29,738 nt of DNA from an uncultured Lachnospiraceae bacterium (GTDB taxonomy: Bacteria > Bacillota > Clostridia > Lachnospirales > Lachnospiraceae). The DNA lies in assembly GCA_910577675.1 (NCBI GenBank), contig CAJTOR010000047.1, positions 1 through 29,738 on the forward strand, read 5' to 3'. Of this stretch, positions 29,664 to 29,738 are shown in pieces. A program made the position numbers and the translations under genes. Numbering within the stretch: position 1 is the first letter of the stretch; each line of letters opens with the position of its first letter. The notes under the pieces are model-generated. The model had not been told where the DNA came from and searched no databases. It saw only the letters and a list, made by a program, of their open reading frames with translations.

Positions 29664-29738
29664 ATGTTAAAGAAGAAACTTGGAAACAAATGGTTGGCTT
29701 TTGCGCTTTCAGTATCCATTATGAGTGCCGGGATGTCG
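29664..29738 (+). CDS. N-terminus of a secreted protein (cut by window edge)
   Basis: Twenty-five codons to the window end. AGAGAGGA lies 9 nt before ATG 29664. The product starts MLKKKLGNKWLAFALSVSI, a basic end and hydrophobic core typical of a Sec signal peptide. It is preceded by the box 3 promoter and so is a candidate target of the upstream XRE/TPR regulator. The leader has two mutually exclusive short stems (GTCAAAT / ATTTGAC and GGTTTG / CAAACC). The function of the mature protein is not visible. Confidence 0.7.
   Translation, partial: MLKKKLGNKWLAFALSVSIMSAGMS

Overview
The window looks like a chromosomal segment of a low-to-mid GC Gram-positive anaerobe of the class Clostridia, most likely a Lachnospiraceae member. 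This is inferred from strong AGGAGG-type ribosome binding sites, TTGACA-17-TATAAT promoters, the trpS / pth / mfd / SurA-like lipoprotein / asparaginase gene order, and many intergenic repeats. No rRNA, complete tRNA or CRISPR array is visible.

Layout. (1) 1-3356: right end of an integrated element. It holds a C-terminal gene fragment, a zinc-ribbon membrane protein, a VapBC-like toxin-antitoxin pair, a tyrosine recombinase with a hairpin-rich leader, a terminator, and a tRNA 3'-end fragment that should be the attachment site. (2) 3357-11358: accessory genes separated by long repeat-rich spacers. They are an ECF sigma factor with a large C-terminal domain and an internal start, a small anchored protein, a four-TM protein, a 147-aa unknown, and a leftward pair of CPBP membrane protease and TtcA-like tRNA thiolase. 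(3) 11359-14560: a large secreted Pro-rich protein with two stacked promoters and a CAGA microsatellite at the second predicted start site. (4) 14590-22439: housekeeping block with trpS, pth, mfd, a SurA/PrsA-like lipoprotein and type I asparaginase; small mobile-repeat remnants lie in its gaps. (5) 22440-25210: a metal-efflux unit of free HMA-domain protein plus P1B ATPase, with a structured leader and a possible ArsR-type operator. (6) 25210-29738: a large XRE/TPR regulator, a convergent 59-aa signal-peptide-bearing gene, two unknown small genes, and the start of another secreted protein.

The most interesting part is region 6. The regulator resembles RRNPP-type peptide-sensing regulators. 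It faces a short exported peptide gene across a shared two-way terminator. The peptide promoter carries a 19-bp palindrome (TTCTTGAA-N3-TTCAAGAA) placed exactly 8 bp upstream of a TTTCCA-17-TAATCT promoter. The same box, spacing and promoter recur in a duplicated 200-bp cassette at 29071-29272, and a third time on the other strand before the secreted-protein gene at 29664. This suggests a small undescribed peptide-controlled regulon, although binding of the regulator to the box is inferred.

The window also holds at least six copies of a dispersed hairpin repeat, a 17-bp minisatellite, a MITE-like insertion with 13-bp direct repeats between pth and mfd, and an IS200/IS605-like end remnant upstream of pth.
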